From: Aromatoleum diolicum | GTDB lineage: Bacteria; Pseudomonadota; Gammaproteobacteria; Burkholderiales; Rhodocyclaceae | Direction: 5' to 3' | Assembly: GCF_012910955.1 (NCBI RefSeq) | Contig: NZ_WTVQ01000026.1 | Location: 1-64,000 of the forward strand | DNA length: 64,000 bases | Part shown: one piece after another, positions 1-7,280 of the stretch | Numbering within the stretch: the first letter of the stretch is position 1 | How the letters are laid out: each line of letters opens with the position of its first letter | Translations under genes and position numbers: made by a program | Notes under the pieces: model-generated | What the model was told of the DNA's origin: nothing | Seen by the model: the letters and a program-made list of their open reading frames with translations, nothing else | Database searches by the model: none

Positions 1-127
1 AGATCACGGCGGGTTCGGATTTTGATCGCTCGAGTCTGACGGGGCTGGGTCTGAGCGGCACGGGCGACACCCTCTTCCTCAAACTGGGCGATCCGTCCAA
101 TCAATTGACGCTCAAGGGCGTGTGGCA
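1..127 (+). repeat. Direct repeat copy 1 (exact 127-bp repeat within the RTX-type gene)
   Basis: Bases 1-127 are identical to 895-1021, an offset of 894 bp (298 codons, so in frame). Identity breaks at base 128. The left limit is the window edge, so the repeat may be longer. It encodes the ITAGSDFDRSS...GVWQ module. Confidence 0.97.
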
Positions 128-1295
128 ACTCCGCGGAGGACTATCGACAGAGGCGGGAAGCTACTTCGCCTTTGAAAGCGAAGGGAGCGTTTTGCTGTTT
201 CAGGGGGCCGCCAACAGGGTGAAGCTGGCCAATGGGAGTGCGTCATTCACCGGCGTCGGGACGGATGACACCGTGACCCTGACTGCACCGACGCTCAATG
301 ATCTGGCGGGGGTGGTGGCAGACGGTGGTGCGGGGTCGGATGTACTGACGTTTGATGGTTCGAATGCGTACACGACGGAGCAGCTTCGATTGTCCGGGGG
401 CGAGGGGGCGGACACGATTCTGGCGGCGACGCGGGATGGTCAGTACGCCGGGGCATTGCGGGTCGAGGGTGGGGGCGGCGACGACCTGATCGAGGTGGGG
501 CATGTCGAGGGTTCGCGCAGCGCGGATTCGGGGCTGTTCGGCGGGGATGGCTCGGACCGGATCGTGGTTCGGGCGACGCTGGCGGATGTGGGGGTCTTCG
601 GCAACGGCGCGTTCGGGATTGATGGTGGGGTGGGAGACGACATCATCGAGTTGGCGGGGCGGCAGTTCAATCTGCGTGGTGATGCGATCAATACGGTCGA
701 TGGGGGATCGGGTTTCGACACGCTCGTGTGGAATGCGCGCTATGACTTGAATCGTTCGACGAACCAGACGGGGGTTGATGCGACGAATCCGGCGTATGCG
801 CAGGAAATCGGCGTGCGCAGCATCGAGATGCTCGACGTGGCGGCCAGCGGGGTGGTTGGGCGCACGATTGCCTTATCCGCGAGTGATGTTCGGGAGATCA
901 CGGCGGGTTCGGATTTTGATCGCTCGAGTCTGACGGGGCTGGGTCTGAGCGGCACGGGCGACACCCTCTTCCTCAAACTGGGCGATCCGTCCAATCAATT
1001 GACGCTCAAGGGCGTGTGGCAGTATCTAGGTTCGATCGAGACTTTCGATGAAAGCTACTTGGCGTACATTCAGGATGGAGAAGTGTTGCTGGTGGAAGGA
1101 GGGAGCTTGGCCTGGAATGCAAGCGGGAGCGATAGTTCGACTCCGCTAGCCATGACTGATATTACTGAAACTGCAGATCAATCTGGGTCAGACGCACTTC
1201 TGTTCGAAAATGATTCAGAAACGACACTCCTGAGTCTCTCATCGCAGCCGCCCGATCTATACGTATCGGACTCGTTGCGTCTTGCAGATATGTGA
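1..1295 (+). CDS. RTX-type repetitive surface or secreted protein, C-terminal part (5' end outside window)
   Basis: The frame is open from the first base, so this is the C-terminal ~430 residues of a larger protein. It carries five RTX-like nonapeptides of the GGxGxDxLx form (for example GGEGADTIL, GGGGDDLIE, GGDGSDRIV, GGVGDDIIE, GGSGFDTLV). They are spread 25-40 residues apart rather than tandem. Two copies of a module with the pattern GDTLFLKLGDPSNQLTLKG, followed by a W...Y...G.VLLVEG strand pattern, flank the RTX part; such modules are common near the C-terminus of type I secreted adhesins. The last ~50 residues are Ser/Leu/Asp-rich and could be the type I secretion signal (inference). 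RTX nonapeptides bind calcium outside the cell in known families. No secretion genes are visible here; they may lie upstream. Could be an adhesin or an exoenzyme; the catalytic or adhesive part is not in view. Confidence 0.75.
   Translation, partial: ITAGSDFDRSSLTGLGLSGTGDTLFLKLGDPSNQLTLKGVWQLRGGLSTEAGSYFAFESEGSVLLFQGAANRVKLANGSASFTGVGTDDTVTLTAPTLNDLAGVVADGGAGSDVLTFDGSNAYTTEQLRLSGGEGADTILAATRDGQYAGALRVEGGGGDDLIEVGHVEGSRSADSGLFGGDGSDRIVVRATLADVGVFGNGAFGIDGGVGDDIIELAGRQFNLRGDAINTVDGGSGFDTLVWNARYDLNRSTNQTGVDATNPAYAQEIGVRSIEMLDVAASGVVGRTIALSASDVREITAGSDFDRSSLTGLGLSGTGDTLFLKLGDPSNQLTLKGVWQYLGSIETFDESYLAYIQDGEVLLVEGGSLAWNASGSDSSTPLAMTDITETADQSGSDALLFENDSETTLLSLSSQPPDLYVSDSLRLADM
895..1021 (+). repeat. 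Direct repeat copy 2 (exact 127-bp repeat within the RTX-type gene)
   Basis: Second copy of the 127-bp repeat. Downstream the two modules stay recognisably homologous in protein (SYFAFESEGSVLLFQG versus SYLAYIQDGEVLLVEG) but differ in DNA. The exact block therefore reflects recent duplication or gene conversion inside an older repeat. Confidence 0.97.
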
Positions 1296-1437
1296 GATCG
1301 GATAGACGATTCATAATCCGCCGATCCAAGATAGTTGTCGCACCCAGCGGGGGCATCCTAGGCGACAAAAATTATCTATTTCCGATTTTCTTTCGCATCG
1401 ACGTGCATATTGGCGGCGATGCGCTACGTAGTGACTA

Positions 1438-2235
1438 ATGGCGATATACGCGATAGGTGACATCCAGGGCTGTTACTCCGTGCTGCTGCGGCTGCTGGAG
1501 CGGATTGCGTTCGACCCGGCGGTCGACCGGCTGTGGGCGGTCGGCGACTTGGTGAATCGCGGGCCGGAGTCGGTGCAGACGCTGCGGTTTCTGCGTGATC
1601 TGGGTGATGCTGCGACGGTGGTGCTCGGCAATCACGATCTTTACCTATTGATGGTTGCGGCGGGGCATAAGCGTCTGGATGATGACGACACGCTGTTCCA
1701 GGTGCTCGAGGCGCCGGACCGTGATGTCTTGCTCGCCTGGGTGGCCAGTCGTCCGCTGATGCATGTCGAAGGGGATTACGCGATGCTGCATGCGGGTCTG
1801 CTGCCTCGCTGGACGATTGGCAAGGCGCAGGAACTGGCGAACGAAGTGAGCGCGGCGCTGAACGGCCCGGACTCGAAAAAGCTGCTGCTGCATCTCGGTG
1901 GCAATCAACCCGAGAGCTGGTCGGAAAACCTGACTGGCTGGGATCGGTATCGAGTTGTCGTCAATGCATTGACCCGCATGCGGTTCTGCACCGCCGATGG
2001 CCGCATGGCGCTGCGAGCCAAGGGACCGCCGGCGCAGGCCCCGGCGGATACGATGCCGTGGTTCATGGTGCCGGACCGTTTCAACCGTACCCACACGATT
2101 GTTTGCGGCCACTGGTCCGCGCTGGGCTTCTATCGCATGCCGGGCTTGATCGCGCTTGACTCGGGTTGCGTGTGGGGCGGAAAGCTCACCGCGGTGCGGC
2201 TGGAGGATGGCGAGGTGTTCCAGGTTCAGGCCTAG
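1438..2235 (+). CDS. apaH: ApaH, symmetrical bis(5'-nucleosyl)-tetraphosphatase
   Basis: 265-residue calcineurin-like phosphoesterase that in this family hydrolyses Ap4A to two ADP in the cytoplasm, and in E. coli also decaps Np4-capped RNA. Visible metal-ligand motifs are GDIQGC (7-12), GDLVNRGPES (36-45), GNHD (64-67), and the C-terminal CGHWSALG carrying a further His. Length matches the ApaH family. The E. coli partner apaG is not adjacent here: it lies 47 kb away at 48730-49113. The gene stands alone between the RTX-type gene and the convergent olsA-like gene. Confidence 0.95.
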   Translation: MAIYAIGDIQGCYSVLLRLLERIAFDPAVDRLWAVGDLVNRGPESVQTLRFLRDLGDAATVVLGNHDLYLLMVAAGHKRLDDDDTLFQVLEAPDRDVLLAWVASRPLMHVEGDYAMLHAGLLPRWTIGKAQELANEVSAALNGPDSKKLLLHLGGNQPESWSENLTGWDRYRVVVNALTRMRFCTADGRMALRAKGPPAQAPADTMPWFMVPDRFNRTHTIVCGHWSALGFYRMPGLIALDSGCVWGGKLTAVRLEDGEVFQVQA

Positions 2236-2276
2236 GCCGGGTTGGAAAGTCGCCAGAAAAAGCGCCCGACTGATCT

Positions 2277-2300
2277 GTAGGCGCGGCGTCAGCCGCAAAC
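2277..2300. repeat. Degenerate REP-like half-element
   Basis: This 24-mer matches the left arm of the elements at 4411 and 51047 at 21 of 24 positions (core GTAGG.GCGGC.TCAGCCGC.AAC). It lies at the convergent apaH/olsA-like junction and includes the stop codon of the minus-strand gene (TGA at 2291-2289), so part of the repeat is translated. Confidence 0.6.
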
Positions 2301-3005
2301 GGGGACTTCGTTGGTTCTCTCGTTGTCCGGGCGTTCCCGGTCGTCGATGCTCTGGATGATCCACACGCGTGCGGCCTCCGCCAGTTCGCGCCGACGCGTG
2401 TCGCGCGTATCCAGCGGAGTGTTCGCATGGAGGCGCGCGACGAGTCGCGGTTCCGCGACAATGTGCGCGAGGCACTGCCCCAGGCTGATGTCCCCGTCGT
2501 AGGCGGGGGCGCGGCTGCGTGCTCCGTCCGGGGTGTGGTAGGAGATCGCGACCGGCTGGACCGGGTGGCCGGATTCAATCGCGGGCTGCAGCAGCGCGGC
2601 GTGAAAATGCAGGACGTGGCTGCCGTCGGAGGTCGTGCCTTCCGGGAAGATCGCGACGGTTCCGCCGGCGTCGAGCAGCGTGCCGATTTCCGCATTGATG
2701 ATCTTCGCATGTCCGCGGCTGCCACGACGCAGGAACACGGTTTCGTTCTTCTCTGCGAGCCAGCCGGCGAGCGGCCAGTTGCGGACTTCGGCTTTCGACA
2801 CGAAGGCGGATGGGGCAAGCGCATTGACGACGAAAATGTCGAGCCAGGAGATGTGATTGGCGACAATCATGCAGCCTGGCTGGAGGGGCTCTCCGGTAGC
2901 GTGAAGTTCGATTCCGAGCAGTGCGAGCAGCTGACGCGACCAGCGTTGGCGCAGTTTGCGGCGCGTGCCCTGCTGAATGAGCGGATGGGCCAGGGCGATG
3001 AGCAT
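2289..3005 (-). CDS. olsA: Lysophospholipid acyltransferase family protein, probably lyso-ornithine-lipid O-acyltransferase (OlsA-like)
   Basis: PlsC-type acyltransferase of the inner membrane. From the Met at 3005 the catalytic HX4D motif is NHISWLD (H51, D56) and the glycerolipid-binding motif is FPEGTTS (120-126). It follows olsB on the same strand, so its likely job is to add the second acyl chain to lyso-ornithine lipid; a general PlsC (lysophosphatidate acyltransferase) role is the alternative. The start is uncertain. A hydrophobic N-terminal helix (RYLRLALHIAQAML) continues upstream of 3005, but no ATG, GTG or TTG exists between the olsB stop and 3005. Candidates are a CTG at 3104 touching the olsB stop, or a GTG at 3221 that would overlap olsB by 121 bp. 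The last codons lie in a REP-like half-repeat. Confidence 0.75.
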   Translation of the reverse strand: MLIALAHPLIQQGTRRKLRQRWSRQLLALLGIELHATGEPLQPGCMIVANHISWLDIFVVNALAPSAFVSKAEVRNWPLAGWLAEKNETVFLRRGSRGHAKIINAEIGTLLDAGGTVAIFPEGTTSDGSHVLHFHAALLQPAIESGHPVQPVAISYHTPDGARSRAPAYDGDISLGQCLAHIVAEPRLVARLHANTPLDTRDTRRRELAEAARVWIIQSIDDRERPDNERTNEVPVCG

Positions 3006-3100
3006 GGCCTGCGCGATGTGCAGGGCGAGGCGCAGGTAACGCCAGCAGCGGACGATCCGTCCGGTCTGCGGGCTGGTTTGGGAGATGGGGGCTGCCGGTT

Positions 3101-3859
3101 TCAGTCTTTGCGTCCCATGAAATGTCTGGCGTAGCGGCCGTCGACCTGGTTCATCTGGAGCAGGATCGGCAGATCCGCGGTATTGAAGTCCGGATCCCAG
3201 GCCGGTTCTCCGCAGATCCACGCGCCGGCGCGCAGGTAGCCCTTGATCAGCGGTGGCGCCTCGCCCGGCAGGTCGTTGCGCAGGCGCTCAAGCGGCAGCG
3301 GGCAGCGCGGAAACACGCGGTATTCGAGCGGCGAGGCGTGGACATCCTTGAGACGATTGTACAGGCTCGCGGCGCCATGTCCGCCATCGGCCATGCTGAC
3401 CGAGGCGCAGCCGATCAGGTAGTCGTAGGCGTTCTCCTGCATGTAACGGGCGAGGCCCGACCACAGCAGCGCGATGACGGCACCACTGCGGTAGTCGGCG
3501 TCGATGCACGATCGGCCAATTTCGACGATGCGGCTGCGCAGGTGGTGCAGACGCGTCAGATCGAACTCGTTCTCGGAATAGTAACCACCGACCTTGCGCG
3601 CCGCGGAGGGCGAAAGGATGCGATAGGTGCCGACGATGCGCCCCTCGGCCTCGTCGCGCACGATCAGGTGTTCGCAAAACGGGTCGTAGATGTCGCGGTC
3701 CACACCGGGGCTGCGGCTCGGCAGGCGCGCGCCCAATTCTTCGGCAAACACGCGGTAGCGCAGTTTCTGTGCTTCGAGGATTTCGCTTTCACAGGTGGCT
3801 AGCCCGACGTGCAGGCTGTGTCCTTTGCGCGGGGCGGTTTGCGGCTGTTTCTGGAGCAT
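3101..3859 (-). CDS. olsB: L-ornithine N-alpha-acyltransferase (OlsB-like GNAT-fold protein)
   Basis: 252-residue GNAT-like acyltransferase. The pattern AQKLRYRVFAEELGA near residue 30, DPFCEHLIV, VGTYRIL and the EIGRSCIDADYRSG block are characteristic of the OlsB/hemolysin-like family. Known members transfer a 3-hydroxyacyl group from ACP to the alpha-amino group of ornithine, the first step of ornithine-lipid synthesis. Pairing with the PlsC-type gene immediately downstream supports that role, giving a phosphorus-free membrane lipid. An alternative is one of the related PEP-CTERM/exosortase-associated acyltransferases, but no exosortase genes are near. It is transcribed away from the HIT gene; the two share a 124-bp divergent region. 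Confidence 0.8.
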   Translation of the reverse strand: MLQKQPQTAPRKGHSLHVGLATCESEILEAQKLRYRVFAEELGARLPSRSPGVDRDIYDPFCEHLIVRDEAEGRIVGTYRILSPSAARKVGGYYSENEFDLTRLHHLRSRIVEIGRSCIDADYRSGAVIALLWSGLARYMQENAYDYLIGCASVSMADGGHGAASLYNRLKDVHASPLEYRVFPRCPLPLERLRNDLPGEAPPLIKGYLRAGAWICGEPAWDPDFNTADLPILLQMNQVDGRYARHFMGRKD

Positions 3860-3908
3860 GGTGCGCGTCCTCTTCTGGTGTTGTTCGCGCCATTCTCGAA
3901 ACAGTGCG

Positions 3909-3937
3909 TTGCGACGGCATGACGCCGCCGTTACGAT
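3909..3937 (+). promoter_or_regulatory. Putative promoter of the HIT gene with overlapping inverted repeat
   Basis: TTGCGA (3909-3914), a 17-bp spacer and TACGAT (3932-3937) fit a sigma-70 promoter with 4/6 matches in each box. A 7-bp inverted repeat, ACGGCAT (3914-3920) and ATGCCGT (3936-3942), overlaps both boxes and could be an operator in this divergent region. Confidence 0.45.
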
Positions 3938-3983
3938 GCCGTGACGGGGGTGAGAACAAGCCCCGCATGCTCAAGGAGAGGAT

Positions 3984-4394
3984 ATGGATAACTGTGTTTT
4001 TTGCCGCATCGTGAATGGTGAGCTGCCCGCCTCGAAGGTGTACGAGGATGCGTCGACAGTGGTTTTCATGGATCTGCAGTCGGTGAACCCCGGCCACATG
4101 CTGGTGGTCGTCAAGCCGCATTGCGCCAACATTTATGAACTCGACGACGATCTTGCCGGTGCGGTATTCCGTACTGCGGCCCGCATGGCGCGCGCAGTCA
4201 AGGCGGTTTACGGCTGTGAAGGCGTGACGCTCTTCCAGGCGAACGAGAAGGCGGGCGCCCAGACGGTGTTCCACTTCCACATCCATGTTTTGCCGCGCTG
4301 GGAAGGCGACGGCCTTGAACTGGCATGGCCGGCAAAAAATCCATCGCGCGAGGCACTGGAAGCGATGGCGGAGAAACTGCGCGCGGCCTTGTAG
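3984..4394 (+). CDS. HIT-family (histidine triad) nucleotide hydrolase
   Basis: 136 residues with the histidine triad HFHIHVLP (H97, H99, H101) preceded by a GAQTVFHF strand, and an N-terminal CVFC pair as in HinT-like proteins. Family members hydrolyse nucleoside phosphoramidates or dinucleotide polyphosphates in the cytosol through a nucleotidyl-His intermediate. The start is preceded by a good Shine-Dalgarno (aaggagagg, 7 bases upstream). A REP-like element follows the stop codon. The exact substrate cannot be read from sequence. Confidence 0.92.
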   Translation: MDNCVFCRIVNGELPASKVYEDASTVVFMDLQSVNPGHMLVVVKPHCANIYELDDDLAGAVFRTAARMARAVKAVYGCEGVTLFQANEKAGAQTVFHFHIHVLPRWEGDGLELAWPAKNPSREALEAMAEKLRAAL

Positions 4395-4410
4395 CGCCGG
4401 CACACCTCTT

Positions 4411-4474
4411 GTAGGAGCGGCTTCAGCCGCGAACACCTTTGCCACGGCCCGTTCGCGGCTGAAGCCGCTCCTGC
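4411..4474. repeat. REP-like inverted-repeat pair
   Basis: Left arm 4411-4434 (core GTAGGAGCGGCTTCAGCCGC) and its reverse complement at 4451-4474 match at 23 of 24 positions, separated by 16 bp. The same 24-mer pair recurs at 51047-51118 and as a half-site at 2277-2300. Extragenic position at a 3' end and the GTAGGAGCGGCTTC head resemble REP elements of other Proteobacteria. It could also act as an RNA hairpin after the HIT gene. Confidence 0.9.
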
Positions 4475-4504
4475 GGTATGGGGCGGCGTTGCGGCCCCGC
4501 AGCC

Positions 4505-4510
4505 TATAAT
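4505..4510 (+). promoter_or_regulatory. -10 box of the PfkB kinase gene
   Basis: A perfect TATAAT lies 30 bp upstream of the ATG. No good -35 hexamer at 16-18 bp spacing is visible; the REP-like element ends 30 bp upstream. Confidence 0.5.
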
Positions 4511-4540
4511 GACGGGCTATTTCTTCGACAAGGGCTCCTC

Positions 4541-5476
4541 ATGTCCATCCTCGTCTGCGGCTCTGTCGCCTACGACACGATCATGGTATTTCATGATCAT
4601 TTCAAGCGTCACATCCTCCCCGAGCAGATCCACATCCTGAACGTGTCCTTCCTCGTTCCCGACATGCGGCGCGAGTATGGCGGCTGCGCCGGGAACATTG
4701 CATACAACCTCAAGCTGCTCGGCGCCGATCCCCTGATCATGGCGACGGTGGGCGATGACGCGGAGCCGTATCGCCAGCGCCTGCACAAACTCGGTCTGCG
4801 GCAGGATCACGTGCGCCATGTCCCCGATACCTTCACCGCGCAGGCCTTCATAACCACCGATCTGGACGACAACCAGATCACCGCCTTCCATCCCGGAGCG
4901 ATGAGTCATTCCCACCTCAACCGGGTGCAGGATGCATCGGGCGTCAGGCTGGGCATCGTCTCGCCCGATGGCCGCGAGGGCATGCTCGATCACGTCGCGC
5001 AGTTTGCCGAAGCGGGCGTCCCGTTCGTGTTCGATCCGGGGCAGGGGATGCCGCTGTTCTCGGGTGAGGAGCTGCTGCACTGCCTGAAACTGGCCAGTTA
5101 TTGCACGGTCAATGACTACGAGGCGAAGTTGTTGTGCGAAAGGACCGGCCGCTCGCTGGCGCAACTGGCGGACGAGGTCGATGCGTTGGTCGTCACGCTC
5201 GGACCGGAGGGTTCGTTGATATACGCGGATGGTGGGTGCATCGAGATCCCGTGCGTTAAGGCGGATGAGCTTGTCGATCCGACGGGGTGCGGGGATGCGC
5301 ACCGGGCGGGGCTGCTTTTCGGCATTGCCAATGGTTACGACTGGACGCGTACCGGACGCCTGGCTTCGCTGATGGGATCGATCAAGATTGCGAGCCGCGG
5401 TGGACAGAATCACGCGCCCGGACGCGAGGAAATCGGGGCCCGCTTTGTGGCGGCATTTGGAGAAGCGTTATGGTGA
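4541..5476 (+). CDS. PfkB-family carbohydrate/nucleoside kinase
   Basis: 311 residues, ribokinase fold. Visible are the N-terminal MSILVCGSVAYDTI strand, YGGCAGNIAYNL (substrate lid/GG motif), VNDYEAKLL, and the C-terminal signature DPTGCGDAHRAG (246-257) with catalytic Asp252; His254 replaces the usual Phe. It resembles adenosine-kinase-like PfkB proteins common in betaproteobacteria, so adenosine or a sugar is a plausible phosphate acceptor, but this is inference. The Met at 4541 fits the family N-terminus and the TATAAT upstream; an in-frame upstream extension would run through the REP-like repeat and is rejected. Confidence 0.88.
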   Translation: MSILVCGSVAYDTIMVFHDHFKRHILPEQIHILNVSFLVPDMRREYGGCAGNIAYNLKLLGADPLIMATVGDDAEPYRQRLHKLGLRQDHVRHVPDTFTAQAFITTDLDDNQITAFHPGAMSHSHLNRVQDASGVRLGIVSPDGREGMLDHVAQFAEAGVPFVFDPGQGMPLFSGEELLHCLKLASYCTVNDYEAKLLCERTGRSLAQLADEVDALVVTLGPEGSLIYADGGCIEIPCVKADELVDPTGCGDAHRAGLLFGIANGYDWTRTGRLASLMGSIKIASRGGQNHAPGREEIGARFVAAFGEALW

Positions 5477-5563
5477 ATCGTGCAGGAACCCGCAGGCCGG
5501 CCGGTGCGGTGGCCGCGGCGTGTATAGCACGGAGCTAGGGCGGCGGCTCGGCGGATGGGATGC

Positions 5564-5588
5564 GGGGCTGTCGTTTGACGGCAGCCCC
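5564..5588. terminator. Hairpin between convergent PfkB kinase and dgkA genes
   Basis: A 10-bp stem (ggggctgtcg at 5564-5573, cggcagcccc at 5579-5588, with one G-T pair) and a 5-base loop sit between two convergent genes. No T-tract follows on either strand, so a role as bidirectional terminator or mRNA 3' stabiliser is inference. Confidence 0.45.
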
Positions 5589-5616
5589 GGCGTGAGAGAC
5601 GACGCCTGTCCGGCGA

Positions 5617-6009
5617 TCAGCCGAAGAGCACCAGCCCCCACACCATCGCAAGGTTGATCAGTGCGAGCAGAACTGCCGCACTGCCAATGTCCTTGGCCCG
5701 TTTCGCCAGCAGATGATGTTCGAGCGACACGCGATCGACGGTCGCTTCGATGGCGGAGTTGATCAATTCCACGATCAGGACCAATAACACGCTACCGATC
5801 AGCATTGCCTTCCCGATTGCGCTCGTGGGCATGAACAGCGCCACGGGGATCAGGATGGCGGCAAGGATGCATTCCTGACGAAAGGCGTCCTCGTGCTTGA
5901 GCGCTGCGCGCAGGCCTTCAAGCGAGTAGCGCAGCGCATTCAGAACGCGCATCAGCCCTGTTTTGCCCTTGAACGGGCTTTCGTGAGTTTCGTGGGTGGG
6001 GCGTTCCAT
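5617..6009 (-). CDS. dgkA: Diacylglycerol kinase DgkA
   Basis: 130-residue integral membrane protein of the prokaryotic DgkA family, which phosphorylates diacylglycerol to recycle it into phosphatidate. The signature VELINSAIEATVDR carries the catalytic Glu and metal ligands, followed by KRAKDIGSAAV. Three hydrophobic helices are visible, preceded by an amphipathic N-terminal helix with ALRYSLEGL. It is the last gene of the long minus-strand block, 23 bp after the zinc-ribbon gene, and may be cotranscribed with it. Confidence 0.95.
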   Translation of the reverse strand: MERPTHETHESPFKGKTGLMRVLNALRYSLEGLRAALKHEDAFRQECILAAILIPVALFMPTSAIGKAMLIGSVLLVLIVELINSAIEATVDRVSLEHHLLAKRAKDIGSAAVLLALINLAMVWGLVLFG

Positions 6010-6032
6010 GGCCTTTGGTGCGACGTGATTGT

Positions 6033-7280
6033 TCAGGGATAGAAGACGTAGATGCGGTAACCGGCTGCGTCGAGACCGGGGGCCTCGAAAGGCAGTGTGA
6101 CCGCGATGTCGCGTCCCGCATCGAAGCCGCCCTCGATGTCGGCGCCGGGCGTCCAGTCCTGCGGCGTCAGCACGCGCCGCGCCAAGGGGCGATCGCGTGC
6201 GTCGGTGAGGGTAAGCTCCAGGTGCGGGTAGGCTTGCGGATGCGGGGCACGATTGCGGATCGTGGCGTTGAGCAGGAAGCGCCCGGGCTTGCCGGGTTCG
6301 GCCTGCAGATCGGAGGCCTCGACACTGATTGCACCGGCAACGCGCGGCAGGGCGACGCTACAGTTCAAGGCCTGGCATGCGGCGACCAGCGCTGGACGCA
6401 ATGCCGGCCAGTCGCGGGCGATCTCCGCGCGGAACAGGTAAATAGACTGGGCGGCCAGCGTACCCGCGAGAACACCGATTCCCAGGCCCGACAGCCAGCG
6501 CCGCCCGGGAGGAGCGGCGGCGGGGCCGTACGTCTCGTCCAGATGCGAAAAATCCGGTTCTGCGGCTTGCCGCGTACCGGATTCCGCCTCCTTCTCGTTT
6601 TCGATTTCGCTGGCGGGCGGGATGAACGCTGCGTCACCCGACGAGACCGGCGCGCTCGCAACGCCTGGTGCCTGCGGGAAGGGCAACTCCGTTTCCGGCT
6701 CGGCCGAAAGCCCGGCTTCCGGTTCCGCCGAAGATGTCGCGTTGATCTGATCTCGGGTCGGGGATGCAACGAAGGGTTCAGTGCCATCGCTGCCGATGTG
6801 GCTCCACGGTTCGATCTCTACGAATGGTGTCGCCGCTGCGTCCGGCGTCTGGTCGTGTGGTGCCGAGGATTCGAACGTGAACGAGGGCGCTTCGTAAGTG
6901 TCCGGTTCGACACGTGTGCTGGCCGCCTGTCCTGCGGGATTGCGCGGCGCGACGAGCGCGTCCGGAATCTCGAAGTCGAGCTGATCCGAAAAGCTGTCCT
7001 CGGTCTTGTCCTCGAGCACGAAGAAGCTGTCGAGCCGATCGGGGGCCTCTGCGCTCGCGGTGGGTGGGACAGGTTGTGCCGTCGGCGACACTTGTACTTG
7101 TGCGGGCGTCGCGGGAATGGCTGACGGCGCGGCTCGCGTGGGAGGGGGCTCCTCCTGCAGATGTTCCAGCGCGTTGAAGGCGTTAAGGCAGTTGCCGCAA
7201 CGGACCTGCCCCAGGTGCGCACGCAACTGCTCGGGGCGTACCCGGAATACCGTGTGGCAAGCCGGGCAGCGGGCGAACAT
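6033..7280 (-). CDS. MJ0042 zinc-ribbon / DUF3426 single-pass membrane protein
   Basis: 415 residues. The N-terminus has two zinc-binding pairs, CPAC (5-8) and CGNC (29-32), of the MJ0042 ribbon. A long low-complexity Pro/Ala/Glu-rich middle, probably disordered, is followed by one transmembrane helix (GIGVLAGTLAAQSIYLF). A C-terminal beta-rich DUF3426 domain follows (NATIRNRAPHPQAYPHLELT, then RRVLTPQDW). The family sits beside prmA in many betaproteobacteria; its function is unknown, and a membrane-linked sensor or anti-sigma-like role is only a guess. The Met at 7280 is chosen because it begins the zinc ribbon and overlaps the prmA stop by one base (TGATG), suggesting translational coupling. 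Confidence 0.85.
   Translation of the reverse strand: MFARCPACHTVFRVRPEQLRAHLGQVRCGNCLNAFNALEHLQEEPPPTRAAPSAIPATPAQVQVSPTAQPVPPTASAEAPDRLDSFFVLEDKTEDSFSDQLDFEIPDALVAPRNPAGQAASTRVEPDTYEAPSFTFESSAPHDQTPDAAATPFVEIEPWSHIGSDGTEPFVASPTRDQINATSSAEPEAGLSAEPETELPFPQAPGVASAPVSSGDAAFIPPASEIENEKEAESGTRQAAEPDFSHLDETYGPAAAPPGRRWLSGLGIGVLAGTLAAQSIYLFRAEIARDWPALRPALVAACQALNCSVALPRVAGAISVEASDLQAEPGKPGRFLLNATIRNRAPHPQAYPHLELTLTDARDRPLARRVLTPQDWTPGADIEGGFDAGRDIAVTLPFEAPGLDAAGYRIYVFYP

Noticed and set aside
1296-1437. Possible terminator after the RTX-type gene (GATCGG...CCGATC)
   Set aside because: Six-base arms with a 19-base loop and no T-tract are too weak to call.
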